Assembly: GCA_964583615.1 (NCBI GenBank)
Contig: CAZOWM010000035.1
Location: forward strand, 1 to 36,821
Reading direction: 5' to 3'
Source: CAZOWM01 sp964583615
Lineage (GTDB): Bacteria > Spirochaetota > B62-G9 > DRHN01
Length of the DNA: 36,821 bases
Position 1 is the first letter of the stretch. The number at the start of each line of letters is the position of its first letter. The notes under the pieces are model-generated. The model did no database searches. It saw only the letters and a program-made list of their open reading frames with translations, and had not been told where the DNA came from. Both the position numbers and the translations under genes were made by a program. Shown in pieces: positions 1 through 8,134 of the stretch.

Positions 1-1203
1 GATATAGTAGGTTGTGTCCGGCTCGAGATCCGTGAGCATGCAGGTTGTTTGATTCCCCACATCAACACTGCTGTCGTAATTCCGGCTCGACAGCCCGTAG
101 TAGACCTTGTATCCCGCAAGGTCCGGCTCTGTATTTTGATCCCAGAGAAGTGACACTTCCGTTGTTATCCCTTCTGAAACGCGAAAACTGTGGGTAGCCG
201 ATCCCGATCTGCTCCCGTCGGCCGAAAAAGCGACTGCGTCCAGCCTGTATACACCGGCCTGAAGGTTTTCTTCGGTGTACAATGTGCCTGTACCCGCGGA
301 CTGGCCGTTCACATACCAGAATATTTCCACTGCACCGGGCTCATTCTGTACCGAAGCCTCTATCTGTATCATTTCCCCAACCCCAACCTCATCGACCTGA
401 CCGATCAGGATTACCTCCAGAGGGTCGTTCATTTCCGGAGTTATGGTGATGGAGAACTCACCGCCGGGATTATTGACTTCATAAAACTCAAAGATCCCGA
501 AGGTTGTCTGCCCGTCGATGATGCGCACGACATCCACTGCTCCCATGACAGCCATTCCGCTGTCGCACAGCTGGATTACCAGAGTGTGATAACCTGTGGG
601 AATCATGTTGTCTGTGCATGTTGCAGTCCCGTTTTCGGGTATGGTGAACTGCATATCGACTGCCGTTCCCTGCTGGGGGATAAGCTGCGCCTCGATTGAA
701 GGGATTTCAATATCTGAAGCCGTCCAGTAAACACTGAGATCAATGGTGCCGTATCCGTCTATCGGACGAACAGTGATATCGAGCACCTGTCTTTCTCCCA
801 CATGCAGAAATGTGGTTGCGAATCCTGTGGCGATAACGGCATGTTCCGCATTTTGCGCGCTCACGTTCACCGTCCATTCTCCAAAATCCAGAAATGGTAT
901 TTCAATAGGATTCACATCCGCGGTGACAGCAAACCCTTCTCCGTTCGGACCACTCCCTGACACATTGTAATGTGCCGGTACCATGTCGAAATCGGGTACA
1001 AGGGTTTTGGTCGAATACCCTTCTGAAATATTGAGCACCAGTGTTGCCGAATTCTTTCCCGGTATTGCACATGAGAACAGCAGAAGCAGAATAGCAGCGA
1101 ACAGAAGCGGTGTAAGAACCGGCGTTAGAAATGTAAACGCATAAACGCCTCTTTGTGACTTTTTTGAAAAATCGGTGTGTGTATGTTTCCGGATTGAACG
1201 CAT
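1..1203 (-). CDS. Lipoprotein with fibronectin type III-like domain (3' end outside window)
   Basis: An open frame of 401 codons runs from an ATG at 1203 to the left edge with no stop, so the C-terminus is missing. The start has a strong ribosome site (GGGAGGT, 6 bases upstream). The N-terminus has a charged stretch of about 20 residues, a hydrophobic core near residues 25-43 and a lipobox, LLFSC, with the lipidated Cys at residue 45. This predicts export and anchoring as a lipoprotein. The middle is beta-rich with no enzymatic motif that I recognise. Residues from about 345 onward (VSLLWDQNTEPDLAGYKVYY, then DLEPDTTYYI) have the spacing of a fibronectin type III domain. It is probably a surface or periplasmic binding or adhesion protein; the ligand is unknown. 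It lies 109 bases downstream of a very short overlapping gene pair on the same strand and may share its transcript. Confidence 0.85.
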   Translation of the reverse strand, partial: MRSIRKHTHTDFSKKSQRGVYAFTFLTPVLTPLLFAAILLLLFSCAIPGKNSATLVLNISEGYSTKTLVPDFDMVPAHYNVSGSGPNGEGFAVTADVNPIEIPFLDFGEWTVNVSAQNAEHAVIATGFATTFLHVGERQVLDITVRPIDGYGTIDLSVYWTASDIEIPSIEAQLIPQQGTAVDMQFTIPENGTATCTDNMIPTGYHTLVIQLCDSGMAVMGAVDVVRIIDGQTTFGIFEFYEVNNPGGEFSITITPEMNDPLEVILIGQVDEVGVGEMIQIEASVQNEPGAVEIFWYVNGQSAGTGTLYTEENLQAGVYRLDAVAFSADGSRSGSATHSFRVSEGITTEVSLLWDQNTEPDLAGYKVYYGLSSRNYDSSVDVGNQTTCMLTDLEPDTTYYI

Positions 1204-1312
1204 GACAGCACCTCCCGTGTACGATAGTGTTGCCTGAATAACAAAGTGGTATCTGAAAGGTGCTGTACTCGTGGATAATCCATACTGCTGTGCACTCGGG
1301 TGAGAAGAGCGG

Positions 1313-1384
1313 TTAAAAAAGCCGTTTTTTCACCCAGAACAACAACGCGCCGCTCAGGACCAGGCTTACAATTGCTGCGACCAT
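1313..1384 (-). CDS. Putative 23-residue single-pass membrane peptide
   Basis: The start ATG overlaps the stop of the upstream 72-codon gene in the arrangement TGATG, which is typical of translational coupling. The peptide begins MVAAIVSLVLSGALLFW, then has a KKR cluster, and ends LF before TAA. That is one hydrophobic segment of about 17 residues followed by three positive charges, the layout of a small inner-membrane peptide with a cytoplasmic basic tail. No family is recognised. The case rests on the coupling, the amino-acid pattern and its place between two genes on the same strand. It could instead be a chance frame. The lipoprotein gene follows 109 bases later. Confidence 0.45.
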   Translation of the reverse strand: MVAAIVSLVLSGALLFWVKKRLF

Positions 1385-1602
1385 CAACTCCCGATCCTCA
1401 CCTCTGACAGTATCGTATACAGGTTTTCGAGCCGCCGTGCAATAAGGTAGTCCTCTTCGTCAAGAAAACCGCCCCCGCCTGCATTCATCATTTTTTCTGC
1501 CGCTTTGAAACAACGGAGAATCCTCACGATATCGTCGCGGCTCATTTCCACCTGCACGCGATTCAAACTCGGATTAAACTGCATGTCACTCATTCCCATC
1601 AT
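1384..1602 (-). CDS. Small conserved-looking protein of unknown function (72 aa)
   Basis: This frame starts at an ATG preceded by AGAGGAGAGCTG, a good ribosome site. The first residues are MMGMSDMQFNPS, so the exact start among three Met codons is uncertain; the first two have the best spacing. The protein is soluble and largely helical, with a Gly run (GGGG) near the middle and an acidic FLDEEDY segment. I do not recognise a family. Its stop codon overlaps the start of a candidate membrane peptide, and the lipoprotein gene follows on the same strand. The upstream region from 1660 to 1720 is very AT-rich and probably holds the promoter, although no clean -35/-10 pair stands out. Confidence 0.6.
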   Translation of the reverse strand: MMGMSDMQFNPSLNRVQVEMSRDDIVRILRCFKAAEKMMNAGGGGFLDEEDYLIARRLENLYTILSEVRIGS

Positions 1603-1795
1603 CAGCTCTCCTCTGGGAATATCAACAACTGCTGAAATTTACCTATATCTGTGCAACGATCATGCCAGACAGTTTATATTATGATAAAGTTCTTTAATTT
1701 TATATATAATTGTAATTAAGAAGATGATTGGGGATGAGAATCCACAATGTGTCTGAGAAACGATTACACATTTGAAAGAACTCTGGAATCAACGG

Positions 1796-1975
1796 TTACA
1801 GATTTGTAACCCTGGGGAAGATTTTGGTGAGAAGTTCCTCGATACGTCCCTCTTGCCAGTAGTTCTCAGTTTCGGTTCCGTGGTGATACACAGCACATGC
1901 CCCAGCCTTTTCCGCAAGTCGTATATTGGCACTGATGTCTCTCATTTCGCATGCCGTCTGGCAGAAAAAATTCAT
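1796..1975 (-). CDS. Small Cys-containing protein of unknown function (59 aa)
   Basis: The chosen ATG at 1975 is preceded by GGGAGGAGGGGAGAAC, a very strong ribosome site. An upstream in-frame ATG at 2020 is less well placed. The protein begins MNFFCQTACEMRDISANI, has a C-x3-C pair near the N-terminus and a third Cys in AGACAVYHHG. It is acidic to neutral, soluble, and I cannot assign a family. The Cys pair and the HH dipeptide could bind a metal or be redox active, but this is inference from composition only. It stands alone on the minus strand, divergent from the DhaL-like gene. Confidence 0.5.
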   Translation of the reverse strand: MNFFCQTACEMRDISANIRLAEKAGACAVYHHGTETENYWQEGRIEELLTKIFPRVTNL

Positions 1976-2279
1976 GTTCTCCCCTCCTCCCAGTGCTCGC
2001 GTACAACATTTAATATCCACCTGTCCGCTCTCCCCTGAAACGCGTTTATACCTTCTTTTTCACAGCGCCGAAGGAGTTTTTTGCGTTTTCCATCAATGCA
2101 CACAAGAAAAGCCGCTTTCATCCTTTTCTTTTTCACTTGCTGTACGTATTATTGAGCTGAGCCAGGATACAAATTCACGAAAACGGTACACAGCGGAAAG
2201 GGAGTGCTGGACCTTTACGCACCTTCCCATTCGCCTTTTGTTCTCCAGCAGCTGCAGCAGAAAGAAAGGAGCGTGAGCG
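1976..2279. other. Intergenic region upstream of the DhaL-like gene
   Basis: About 300 bases without a convincing gene. It must carry the promoter of the plus-strand DhaL-like gene and of the small minus-strand gene. Two open frames of 70-116 codons cross it, but they lack ribosome sites, give Ser/Arg-rich unconserved-looking peptides, and one overlaps the start of the DhaL-like gene out of frame. I see no hairpin or repeat that stands out. Confidence 0.5.
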
Positions 2280-2927
2280 ATGAGTAGTACACAACTTTCA
2301 CGTGACGAAATCATTCAGGTCATCCTGGAAGCATCGAGGGCAATGCAGCAAAAACACGTAAAGCAGGTCCGTGACCTCGATGCAGAAATAGGTGACGGAG
2401 ACCTCGGTATCACCGTTCAGAAAGGATTCAAGGCGGTGGAAGACCTGCTTGCCGATCCAGGTGATACCCAGCTTGACCAGCTTCTGAAGGATGTGGGAAT
2501 GGAGTTCAGTGAAGCAAACCCCTCGACCTTCAGCTCTTTTTTCGCAACCTCATTCAGGAAAGCGGGGGTTTCTCTCAAGGGAAAAGCACAGATCGACGTG
2601 CACGACCTGAGCGACATGTTTCAGGCAGCGGTACAGGGCATCATGAAACTTGGAAAGGCAGAGGTGGGTGACAAGACAATCCTTGATGCGCTCGTTCCCG
2701 CCGCAGAAAGCATAAAAACGGCCGCTGATCAGGATATGCAGATTCTCGATGCCTTGAAACAGGCCGAGGAAGCGGCAGAGGAAGGGGTGAAGAGCACCGT
2801 CGACATGGTGTCGAAAATGGGGAGGGCACGTTCCTTCGGCGAAAGAACGAAAGGGGTTCAGGATGCCGGGGCCACAGCAGTGTACCTGTTCATCCACGAG
2901 CTGACAAAGGCTGCTTCAAACCTGTAA
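2280..2927 (+). CDS. DhaL-like (Dak2 domain) dihydroxyacetone kinase L-subunit family protein
   Basis: The protein has the Dak2/DhaL nucleotide-binding signature: DLDAEIGDGDLG at residues 32-43, GDKTILDALVPA at 130-141, and GRARSFGERTKGVQDAGA at 181-198. At 215 residues it matches the usual DhaL length. In the PTS-linked kinase, DhaL holds ADP/ATP and works with DhaK, which binds dihydroxyacetone covalently. No DhaK or DhaM gene is in the window. The glycine-rich loop that family members usually have in mid-sequence (GGASG-like) is replaced here by ANPSTFSSFFATSF (79-92). So it may act on another substrate or partner. The start is preceded by AAAGGAGCG at good spacing. It converges with the oxidoreductase fusion gene, with 74 bases between the stops. 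Confidence 0.8.
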   Translation: MSSTQLSRDEIIQVILEASRAMQQKHVKQVRDLDAEIGDGDLGITVQKGFKAVEDLLADPGDTQLDQLLKDVGMEFSEANPSTFSSFFATSFRKAGVSLKGKAQIDVHDLSDMFQAAVQGIMKLGKAEVGDKTILDALVPAAESIKTAADQDMQILDALKQAEEAAEEGVKSTVDMVSKMGRARSFGERTKGVQDAGATAVYLFIHELTKAASNL

Positions 2928-3001
2928 AGGACTTCCAAAAAATACCGAAAGAGTGCATTTCCAAAAGAACGGGCAAAGTTACTTTTAGATTTTCCAGTTC
3001 C

Positions 3002-5848
3002 TCAATAAAATATCTTCAGAATATTGAGAATACGGCGTTCCGTAACCGGCTCAGGGTTGGCGGCAAGATTTACGGTGTTGAGAGAAGCCTCAAAGGCAAG
3101 CTGTGAAAGATTCTCCTCAGTGATCCCGATATCCCGCAGTCTCGTCGGAATCTCCAGTGAAGAAAACAAGTCTCGTATCGATATCTCGAGATCACTGCCC
3201 CTGTCGAGCGCCCATGAGAGTTCCCTGAACTGCTCTTCACAGGCATTCTGGTTTATTCGCGTAAAGCACAGGAGGCCGAGCGCGCATCCCAAACCGTGGG
3301 AAACGTGATGAAACGCGCCGAGTACATGGCTGATCGCATGCCCCAGACCGAGCCCCTTTGTAAATGCAATCCCACCGAATGAAGCAGCCATACACATGTC
3401 CTTTCTTGCCTGGATGTCCGTCCCGTCCAGGTACGCCCTTTTGAGGCTTCGTCCAACCAGCTTTACTCCGTAGAAAGCGAGTGATTCAAAATATGGATGA
3501 TACTCGTCATTCAATCCCACATACCCCTCTATGCAGTGAGAAAGCGCATCAATTCCTGTTTCAGCCGTCACCTTCGGTGGCATCGTGGCGCACACCTCCG
3601 GGTCTATGACTGCAAGTCTCGGAATGATGTAATCGCTCATGAGAGTGAATTTCACCTCTCTTTCTCTGTCTGTGATCACAGCATACTGGTTCGTTTCACT
3701 TCCTGTACCCGAAGTGGTGGGTACGCAGATGACCGGCGGAAGCGGGGGCTTTATCCTCGCCTTGCCTCCGACCATGTTCTCATATTCCGCCAAATCGCCT
3801 TTCTGCGAAACACGCACGGCAGTTGCCTTGGCTGTGTCCATCGAGCTTCCGCCTCCCAGTGCAATCAGCCCGTCGCACCCATGATCCTTGAAAACGGCCG
3901 CAGCCCGTTCTATTTCCTCTACAGGAGGGTCGGGCTGCACATCGGTAAATACCGAAGAGCGAACCCCGCTTTTTTCAAGTGAGTTCCGGAGCTCATCGCT
4001 TCTACCCAGATGCTTCATCGCGGGGTCTGCGATGATAAGCGCATTGTGCATGTGCAGTTTTTTCGCGCTCTCTCCGATCTTTCTGAAAACGCCCGCACCG
4101 AACAGCATATTGGGTAGACTGGGGAAACGCACCTCCCATATTTTATCGGGCAAACGATAGGTTTCCATTTTTTCCCATATTTCATCCATTTCCCTCTGGT
4201 CGACATCGAACATTTGACCGGATGGGGGGAGCGGTTCGCTGCGCAAAAAGGAAGGAAAAGGCCCGTGTACTGTGCTAAATTCCGCTTTCCGGTTGAACGT
4301 ACGTTCATCTCTGAGGTTTTGCTTTCCTATTTCCAGTACGTCATCGGGAGTCACACCCGTGCCGAATCGTGCGTTGAGCAAATTCGCGATGAACGAGTAA
4401 ATTGAGGCTTGTCTCCCAGGAATGGCGTTCAGGCAGTATCCGAAGGTGTCACACACTGCAGCCCGAATCTGAAACCTGAGAGAGTTCTCGATCTGGCCTT
4501 CTTTTTCGAACGGTCTCTTATAGGTGAGCCCCGCTGTATGATCGGCACCCATCGGGCTCGTGGCATAGGTTACACCCATACCCTTTACCGCACGGGGGTC
4601 ATGGGCAGGGAGAGCCTGACCGCGAACAGCCGGAACCCGTTCAATGTGAAAGGCGCGCGCGGTTGCGACCACCCCGTCGCCGAGGACCCTTCCGAGTGAT
4701 GTACCCTTTTCGATTTCTTCGAGAAGCGCCAGAACAGAATTAGGGTCTCCCATACGCAGCTTTCCCGCCTCAGAGGAAACCGCAAGCGCACTTCCGATTT
4801 CAATAAAATCCACGCCGATGTCGTCACAGATGTGTTTGAAACATGCGATCCTGTCTGTGTCTGCAATACCGAGATTTGTTCCGAGCATGGAAACGGCCTC
4901 ATACTCATACGCAGAGATCCTGTTTCCCTCTGAGTCGGGGTAGATAATCGAACACTGAACAACGCATCCCGGCATACACGCATGCATTTTTCCGTTTCTC
5001 TCCCACACTTTTCTGCGCGTAACTTCGCCGGTCACGTTCCGGAAACCCGCAGGTCTTCCTGTGGTGTAGTTGTTCGCCGGCATCGTGCCCAGATAGCTGT
5101 TCAAAGCTATGGTGAAGGGGGTGCCCGCAGTTGAAAAAAGCCCGCACCCAACATCTTTTCGTATTATATCTGTCCATGCGCGGACTTCCCGCGTAAATGT
5201 TTCTTTATCCGCAATCAGTGGTGCCCCCGTTCCGGAGTCGTCGATGATCAGGGCTTTCAATCCCTTGGACCCCATCACGGCTCCGAGACCCCCTCTCCCC
5301 GCGTTTCGTGAGGGGTCCCCGTACATATCAGTGAGCGCAATCGAAGCCCCCCGGTACAATCTCTCCCCCGCCACGCCAATCGCGACGATCGAAGATCTTC
5401 GCCCGTATTTGTTGTACAGGGAATCGACAAGGCTGAATATCTTTTTTTCCCTGTGTTCCCGTGCATCAATAAGCTCAGCACCGTCCCGCTTCACCCTGAC
5501 ACAAAAAAGATCTCCATTTTTCGATGCACCCTCGACGATGATCGCCCGAACCCCGAGTCTGTCAAGCTTCTGGGCCGAAGGGCCCCCTGCATTGGACTCC
5601 TTTATCCCCATTGTGAGTGGGCTTTTCGCACCCACAGAGATCCGACCGCACTGAGGTGCGAGCGTACCGGCAATCGGTCCGCAGGCAAAAATCAGCTTGT
5701 TGTCCGGGCCGAGAGAATCGGTGTTCGGAGGGACTTCGGTATTCATGATGCGCGCGATCAGCCCCCTCCCGCCGATGAGTGACCACTCTTCAGGCAGGTT
5801 CTCGAATGAGGCCTTTTTTCTTGACATGTCTATGCGTAAAATTTTCAT
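3002..5848 (-). CDS. Aldehyde ferredoxin oxidoreductase fused to iron-containing alcohol dehydrogenase
   Basis: One 948-codon frame joins two complete enzymes. Residues 1 to about 565 are an AOR-family protein: the N-terminal pterin fold has GGRGL and GRGGLGAVMGSKG, the [4Fe-4S] ligands are C291, C295 and C299 in ACMPGCVVQC, and the fourth lies in CDTFGYC (466-472). Residues from about 580 to 948 are a Fe-ADH: GGGSSMDTAK (665-674), PTTSGTGSE, and metal ligands D767 and H771 (GIDALSHC), H837 and H851 (GHAISH to SHG). AOR enzymes reduce acids to aldehydes with ferredoxin using a tungsten or molybdenum pterin; Fe-ADH reduces aldehydes to alcohols with NAD(P)H. The fusion suggests direct passing of an aldehyde, in either direction. 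The ATG at 5848 has GGAG upstream; an in-frame GTG five codons earlier is less likely. A consensus promoter lies upstream. Substrate unknown. Confidence 0.93.
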   Translation of the reverse strand: MKILRIDMSRKKASFENLPEEWSLIGGRGLIARIMNTEVPPNTDSLGPDNKLIFACGPIAGTLAPQCGRISVGAKSPLTMGIKESNAGGPSAQKLDRLGVRAIIVEGASKNGDLFCVRVKRDGAELIDAREHREKKIFSLVDSLYNKYGRRSSIVAIGVAGERLYRGASIALTDMYGDPSRNAGRGGLGAVMGSKGLKALIIDDSGTGAPLIADKETFTREVRAWTDIIRKDVGCGLFSTAGTPFTIALNSYLGTMPANNYTTGRPAGFRNVTGEVTRRKVWERNGKMHACMPGCVVQCSIIYPDSEGNRISAYEYEAVSMLGTNLGIADTDRIACFKHICDDIGVDFIEIGSALAVSSEAGKLRMGDPNSVLALLEEIEKGTSLGRVLGDGVVATARAFHIERVPAVRGQALPAHDPRAVKGMGVTYATSPMGADHTAGLTYKRPFEKEGQIENSLRFQIRAAVCDTFGYCLNAIPGRQASIYSFIANLLNARFGTGVTPDDVLEIGKQNLRDERTFNRKAEFSTVHGPFPSFLRSEPLPPSGQMFDVDQREMDEIWEKMETYRLPDKIWEVRFPSLPNMLFGAGVFRKIGESAKKLHMHNALIIADPAMKHLGRSDELRNSLEKSGVRSSVFTDVQPDPPVEEIERAAAVFKDHGCDGLIALGGGSSMDTAKATAVRVSQKGDLAEYENMVGGKARIKPPLPPVICVPTTSGTGSETNQYAVITDREREVKFTLMSDYIIPRLAVIDPEVCATMPPKVTAETGIDALSHCIEGYVGLNDEYHPYFESLAFYGVKLVGRSLKRAYLDGTDIQARKDMCMAASFGGIAFTKGLGLGHAISHVLGAFHHVSHGLGCALGLLCFTRINQNACEEQFRELSWALDRGSDLEISIRDLFSSLEIPTRLRDIGITEENLSQLAFEASLNTVNLAANPEPVTERRILNILKIFY

Positions 5849-5921
5849 CCTCGTTCTCCACACGCGTTCTCTGTGTTATTGAAAAACTTTCACCACATCC
5901 TCCCCTGTTTCCGAATGAATA

Positions 5922-5950
5922 AGGATACTTGCTGGATATGGAAATGTCAA
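5922..5950 (-). promoter_or_regulatory. Sigma-70-type promoter for the AOR-ADH fusion gene
   Basis: On the minus strand, TTGACA (5950-5945) and TATCCT (5927-5922) are separated by 17 bases. This is a perfect -35 and a near-consensus -10 at ideal spacing. The -10 lies about 73 bases before the chosen ATG at 5848. Confidence 0.7.
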
Positions 5951-6019
5951 GGAAGGTCAGATAGGAAAATAGACCATGGTAATCATCCCTGCTGTTTTTA
6001 TCTGAATTGAATTTAAATC

Positions 6020-6048
6020 TTGACATTCCAAACAAATAAGTCTATTCT
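6020..6048 (+). promoter_or_regulatory. Sigma-70-type promoter for the aminotransferase gene
   Basis: TTGACA (6020-6025) and TATTCT (6043-6048) are 17 bases apart. The start codon follows 33 bases after the -10, giving a short leader. It is divergent from the equally good promoter at 5922-5950. Confidence 0.7.
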
Positions 6049-6081
6049 ACGAAAACATTCTTTCACAGGACAACAAGGTTC

Positions 6082-7413
6082 ATGAGAACTTCTCATCTTC
6101 TTTCCACTCCCGCTCTTTCCGAGCACTTCTCTTTCCGTGTGCCCTCTGCCATTCGTATAGCACAGATCGAGTACATGAAGCGGCAAGACGAGGTGGACGA
6201 GATAAACACTGCCATCGGCAACGTCACCCTTCCCGTTCACCCTGCAATGAAGGAGAGAATGTTCAACCTGAATGGGCCGGACAGTCCTTTTCAGGGAGGG
6301 GTGGTAAAATACACCTCTACAGTGGGACGGGAAGAGACAATAAGGGCGTTTCTGCACATCATTGCTGCAAGCGGGTTCAGCACTGAAAAGCTCTATGCTC
6401 AGGTCACTGACGGAGGAAGCATGGCCATTGAGCTTGCGCTGCTCGGAGTGTGCGGTCCTGCAGGAAGCGATGAAAAACCTTTGCTTGTCATCGACTCTGT
6501 CTACGCAAACTACAGCCTTATTGCTCAACGCATCGGAAGAAAAATCGTCTCTGTTTCCCGCCACCTCAGAGAAGACGGGACGTTTTCCCTCCCGGACCGC
6601 GATGAGATAGAACACATCATTCTGGAGCACAATCCAGGGGCGCTGCTTGTTATCCCTTATGACAATCCCACAGGACAGTTCACCGATCAAGAAACAATAT
6701 GCATGCTTGCAGCACTCTGTGTAAAACACGACATGTGGATGATCAGTGACGAAGCCTACCGGGAGATTTATTACTCAGATGAAGCACCGGCAAGTATCTG
6801 GGGAGTGACTGACAGCACGGTAGCTGGAATAGAGGGGAGACGTATCAGCATCGAATCCGCATCAAAGGTATGGAACGCATGCGGATTGCGAATCGGCGCT
6901 CTTGTTACAGACAGCCCGGAATTTCATGAAAAATCTGTTGCAGAGTATACTTTGAACCTCTGCCCGAATGCCATCGGGCAGTATATCTTCGGAGCGCTGG
7001 CCCACGTAAGCCACGAGGGTCTACAAATGTGGTTCAAAGAACAGAGAGAATATTACCGTCCGCTTCTTTCAGCAGTCAGACGTGATCTCCTCGAACTGCT
7101 TCCCGGGATCATCGTCTCGAATCCCGAAGCTTCAATCTACTCTGTAGTCGACGTCAGAAACATTGCGAAACCCGGATTTGACGCGGAATACTTTATCATG
7201 TACTGTGCCCAGGAAGGAAAAGTCCGAGTCAATGGAAAAAACACCACACTGCTCGTTGCTCCAATGGCAGGATTTTACAGCACCCAGTCTTTGAAAATTC
7301 CGCTGTGGAAGACGCAGATGAGAATTGCATACGTAGAAACCCCCGACAGAATGAAATGTGTTCCGCACATCTTTTCCGAGCTTTTCCGGCAATATGAGAC
7401 AGGCAGACTGTAA
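6082..7413 (+). CDS. Class I/II PLP-dependent aminotransferase
   Basis: A 443-residue fold-type I aminotransferase. Visible motifs are PYDNPTGQ (193-200), SDEAYREIYY (222-231), and the Schiff-base lysine K262 in ESASKVWNACGLRIG, with the substrate-carboxylate Arg near the end in KTQMRIAY. These place it in the aspartate aminotransferase superfamily, which moves amino groups between amino acids and 2-oxoacids. The exact substrate cannot be read from sequence. The ATG at 6082 follows AACAAGG at short spacing, so the ribosome site is modest. It is divergent from the AOR-ADH gene. A 2-oxoacid made here could feed acid or aldehyde metabolism, but that link is inference from neighbourhood only. Confidence 0.88.
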   Translation: MRTSHLLSTPALSEHFSFRVPSAIRIAQIEYMKRQDEVDEINTAIGNVTLPVHPAMKERMFNLNGPDSPFQGGVVKYTSTVGREETIRAFLHIIAASGFSTEKLYAQVTDGGSMAIELALLGVCGPAGSDEKPLLVIDSVYANYSLIAQRIGRKIVSVSRHLREDGTFSLPDRDEIEHIILEHNPGALLVIPYDNPTGQFTDQETICMLAALCVKHDMWMISDEAYREIYYSDEAPASIWGVTDSTVAGIEGRRISIESASKVWNACGLRIGALVTDSPEFHEKSVAEYTLNLCPNAIGQYIFGALAHVSHEGLQMWFKEQREYYRPLLSAVRRDLLELLPGIIVSNPEASIYSVVDVRNIAKPGFDAEYFIMYCAQEGKVRVNGKNTTLLVAPMAGFYSTQSLKIPLWKTQMRIAYVETPDRMKCVPHIFSELFRQYETGRL

Positions 7414-7447
7414 TGAGCACCCCAGCGTCATATCAGTTCAAGGAGAA

Positions 7448-7600
7448 TCATACTTCGATTTTGAGACCGTCGTAGGCGGGATGCACTTCACTGCCTGAAA
7501 AATAGCTGTTGTTCTGAACTCTGAAGTACTCATCGATTTGTCTGTGAAGGATATCATGACATATGTGTGCGAAATAGGTTTTTCGGAAGAGAGTGCACGG
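7448..7600 (-). pseudogene. C-terminal remnant of a metallo-beta-lactamase-fold hydrolase
   Basis: A frame without a start codon ends at a TGA at 7448. Its last 45 or so residues include RKTYFAHICHDILH and finish HPAYDGLKIEV. This is how MBL-fold phosphodiesterases of the PhnP / cyclic-phosphate type end: a late THI.H.L.H metal-site segment and a terminal AYDG. The stop just upstream in the same frame, inside the end of the next gene, means the N-terminal 200 residues are gone. It lies between the aminotransferase and a small minus-strand gene, and its 5' part seems to have been replaced by that gene. I infer a decayed gene; a short independent peptide is less likely because no ATG, GTG or TTG is available. 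Confidence 0.6.
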
Positions 7601-7632
7601 AATTAAAAGTTCAGTTATTTTCGAATTGTCAA

Positions 7633-7929
7633 CTATACATCCTCAAGAGACCGAGGCATCACGAGCCCTTCCTTGCCTGCTACGGACTCAGCCTCTTCCT
7701 GTGTGGCATACAATCCAATAAAGGTGTGTACCTTCCACTCCTTGAGAAAGGAATTGGCCTCATATACATCATTTGGGCTTGAGTAATCGCCCGAAACTTC
7801 AACCGATTTGATGTATCCCTTATGAATATCGTGAGTATCGATAAATTTTTGGGCACCTTGCCGGGCCGAAAATACACCCATGCAGTCATGATACACACCA
7901 TGGTTGCTGAGTACGACAAAGAGATTCAT
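7633..7929 (-). CDS. Hypothetical protein (98 aa)
   Basis: The start ATG is preceded by GCAGGAGAGATAG, a good ribosome site. The protein begins MNLFVVLSNHGVYHDCMGVF, is soluble, and has an alternating strand/helix pattern with EEAESVAG near the C-terminus. It resembles small proteins that track an input-output stress or dosage phenotype in being short and alpha/beta, but I recognise no family. Its stop falls in the region where the MBL-fold remnant begins. It is divergent from the CGGC-domain gene. Confidence 0.6.
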   Translation of the reverse strand: MNLFVVLSNHGVYHDCMGVFSARQGAQKFIDTHDIHKGYIKSVEVSGDYSSPNDVYEANSFLKEWKVHTFIGLYATQEEAESVAGKEGLVMPRSLEDV

Positions 7930-8080
7930 CTATCTCTCCTGCCGGGATGGAGAAAAGAAATACAGAAAATATATAACAAATTTCATCCCCTATTTCAACG
8001 AATCATTTGAAAAAATCGAGGCAGGATTTCATAAAATTCATTTCCATTATTCAAGGACATTTACTCCTCGATTGTATATA

Positions 8081-8108
8081 TTGATGTGGCAAGCTGTTTC
8101 AATATATT
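8081..8108 (+). promoter_or_regulatory. Candidate promoter for the CGGC-domain gene
   Basis: TTGATG (8081-8086) and TATATT (8103-8108) are 16 bases apart, 26 bases before the GTG start. The match is fair in an AT-rich stretch, so chance occurrence is possible. Confidence 0.4.
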
Positions 8109-8134
8109 AACTGTTTTCCTGAGGAGGAAATGAC

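Noticed and set aside
190..970. Plus-strand frames of 169 and 75 codons at the left end
   Set aside because: The minus strand carries an unbroken lipoprotein frame with a signal sequence and strong ribosome site through the same bases.
2093..2314. A 73-codon minus-strand frame overlapping the DhaL-like start
   Set aside because: It has no ribosome site and overlaps a well-supported gene start out of frame.
6013..6729. A 238-codon minus-strand frame opposite the aminotransferase start
   Set aside because: The opposite strand holds a complete aminotransferase with all motifs; this frame has none and crosses both promoters.
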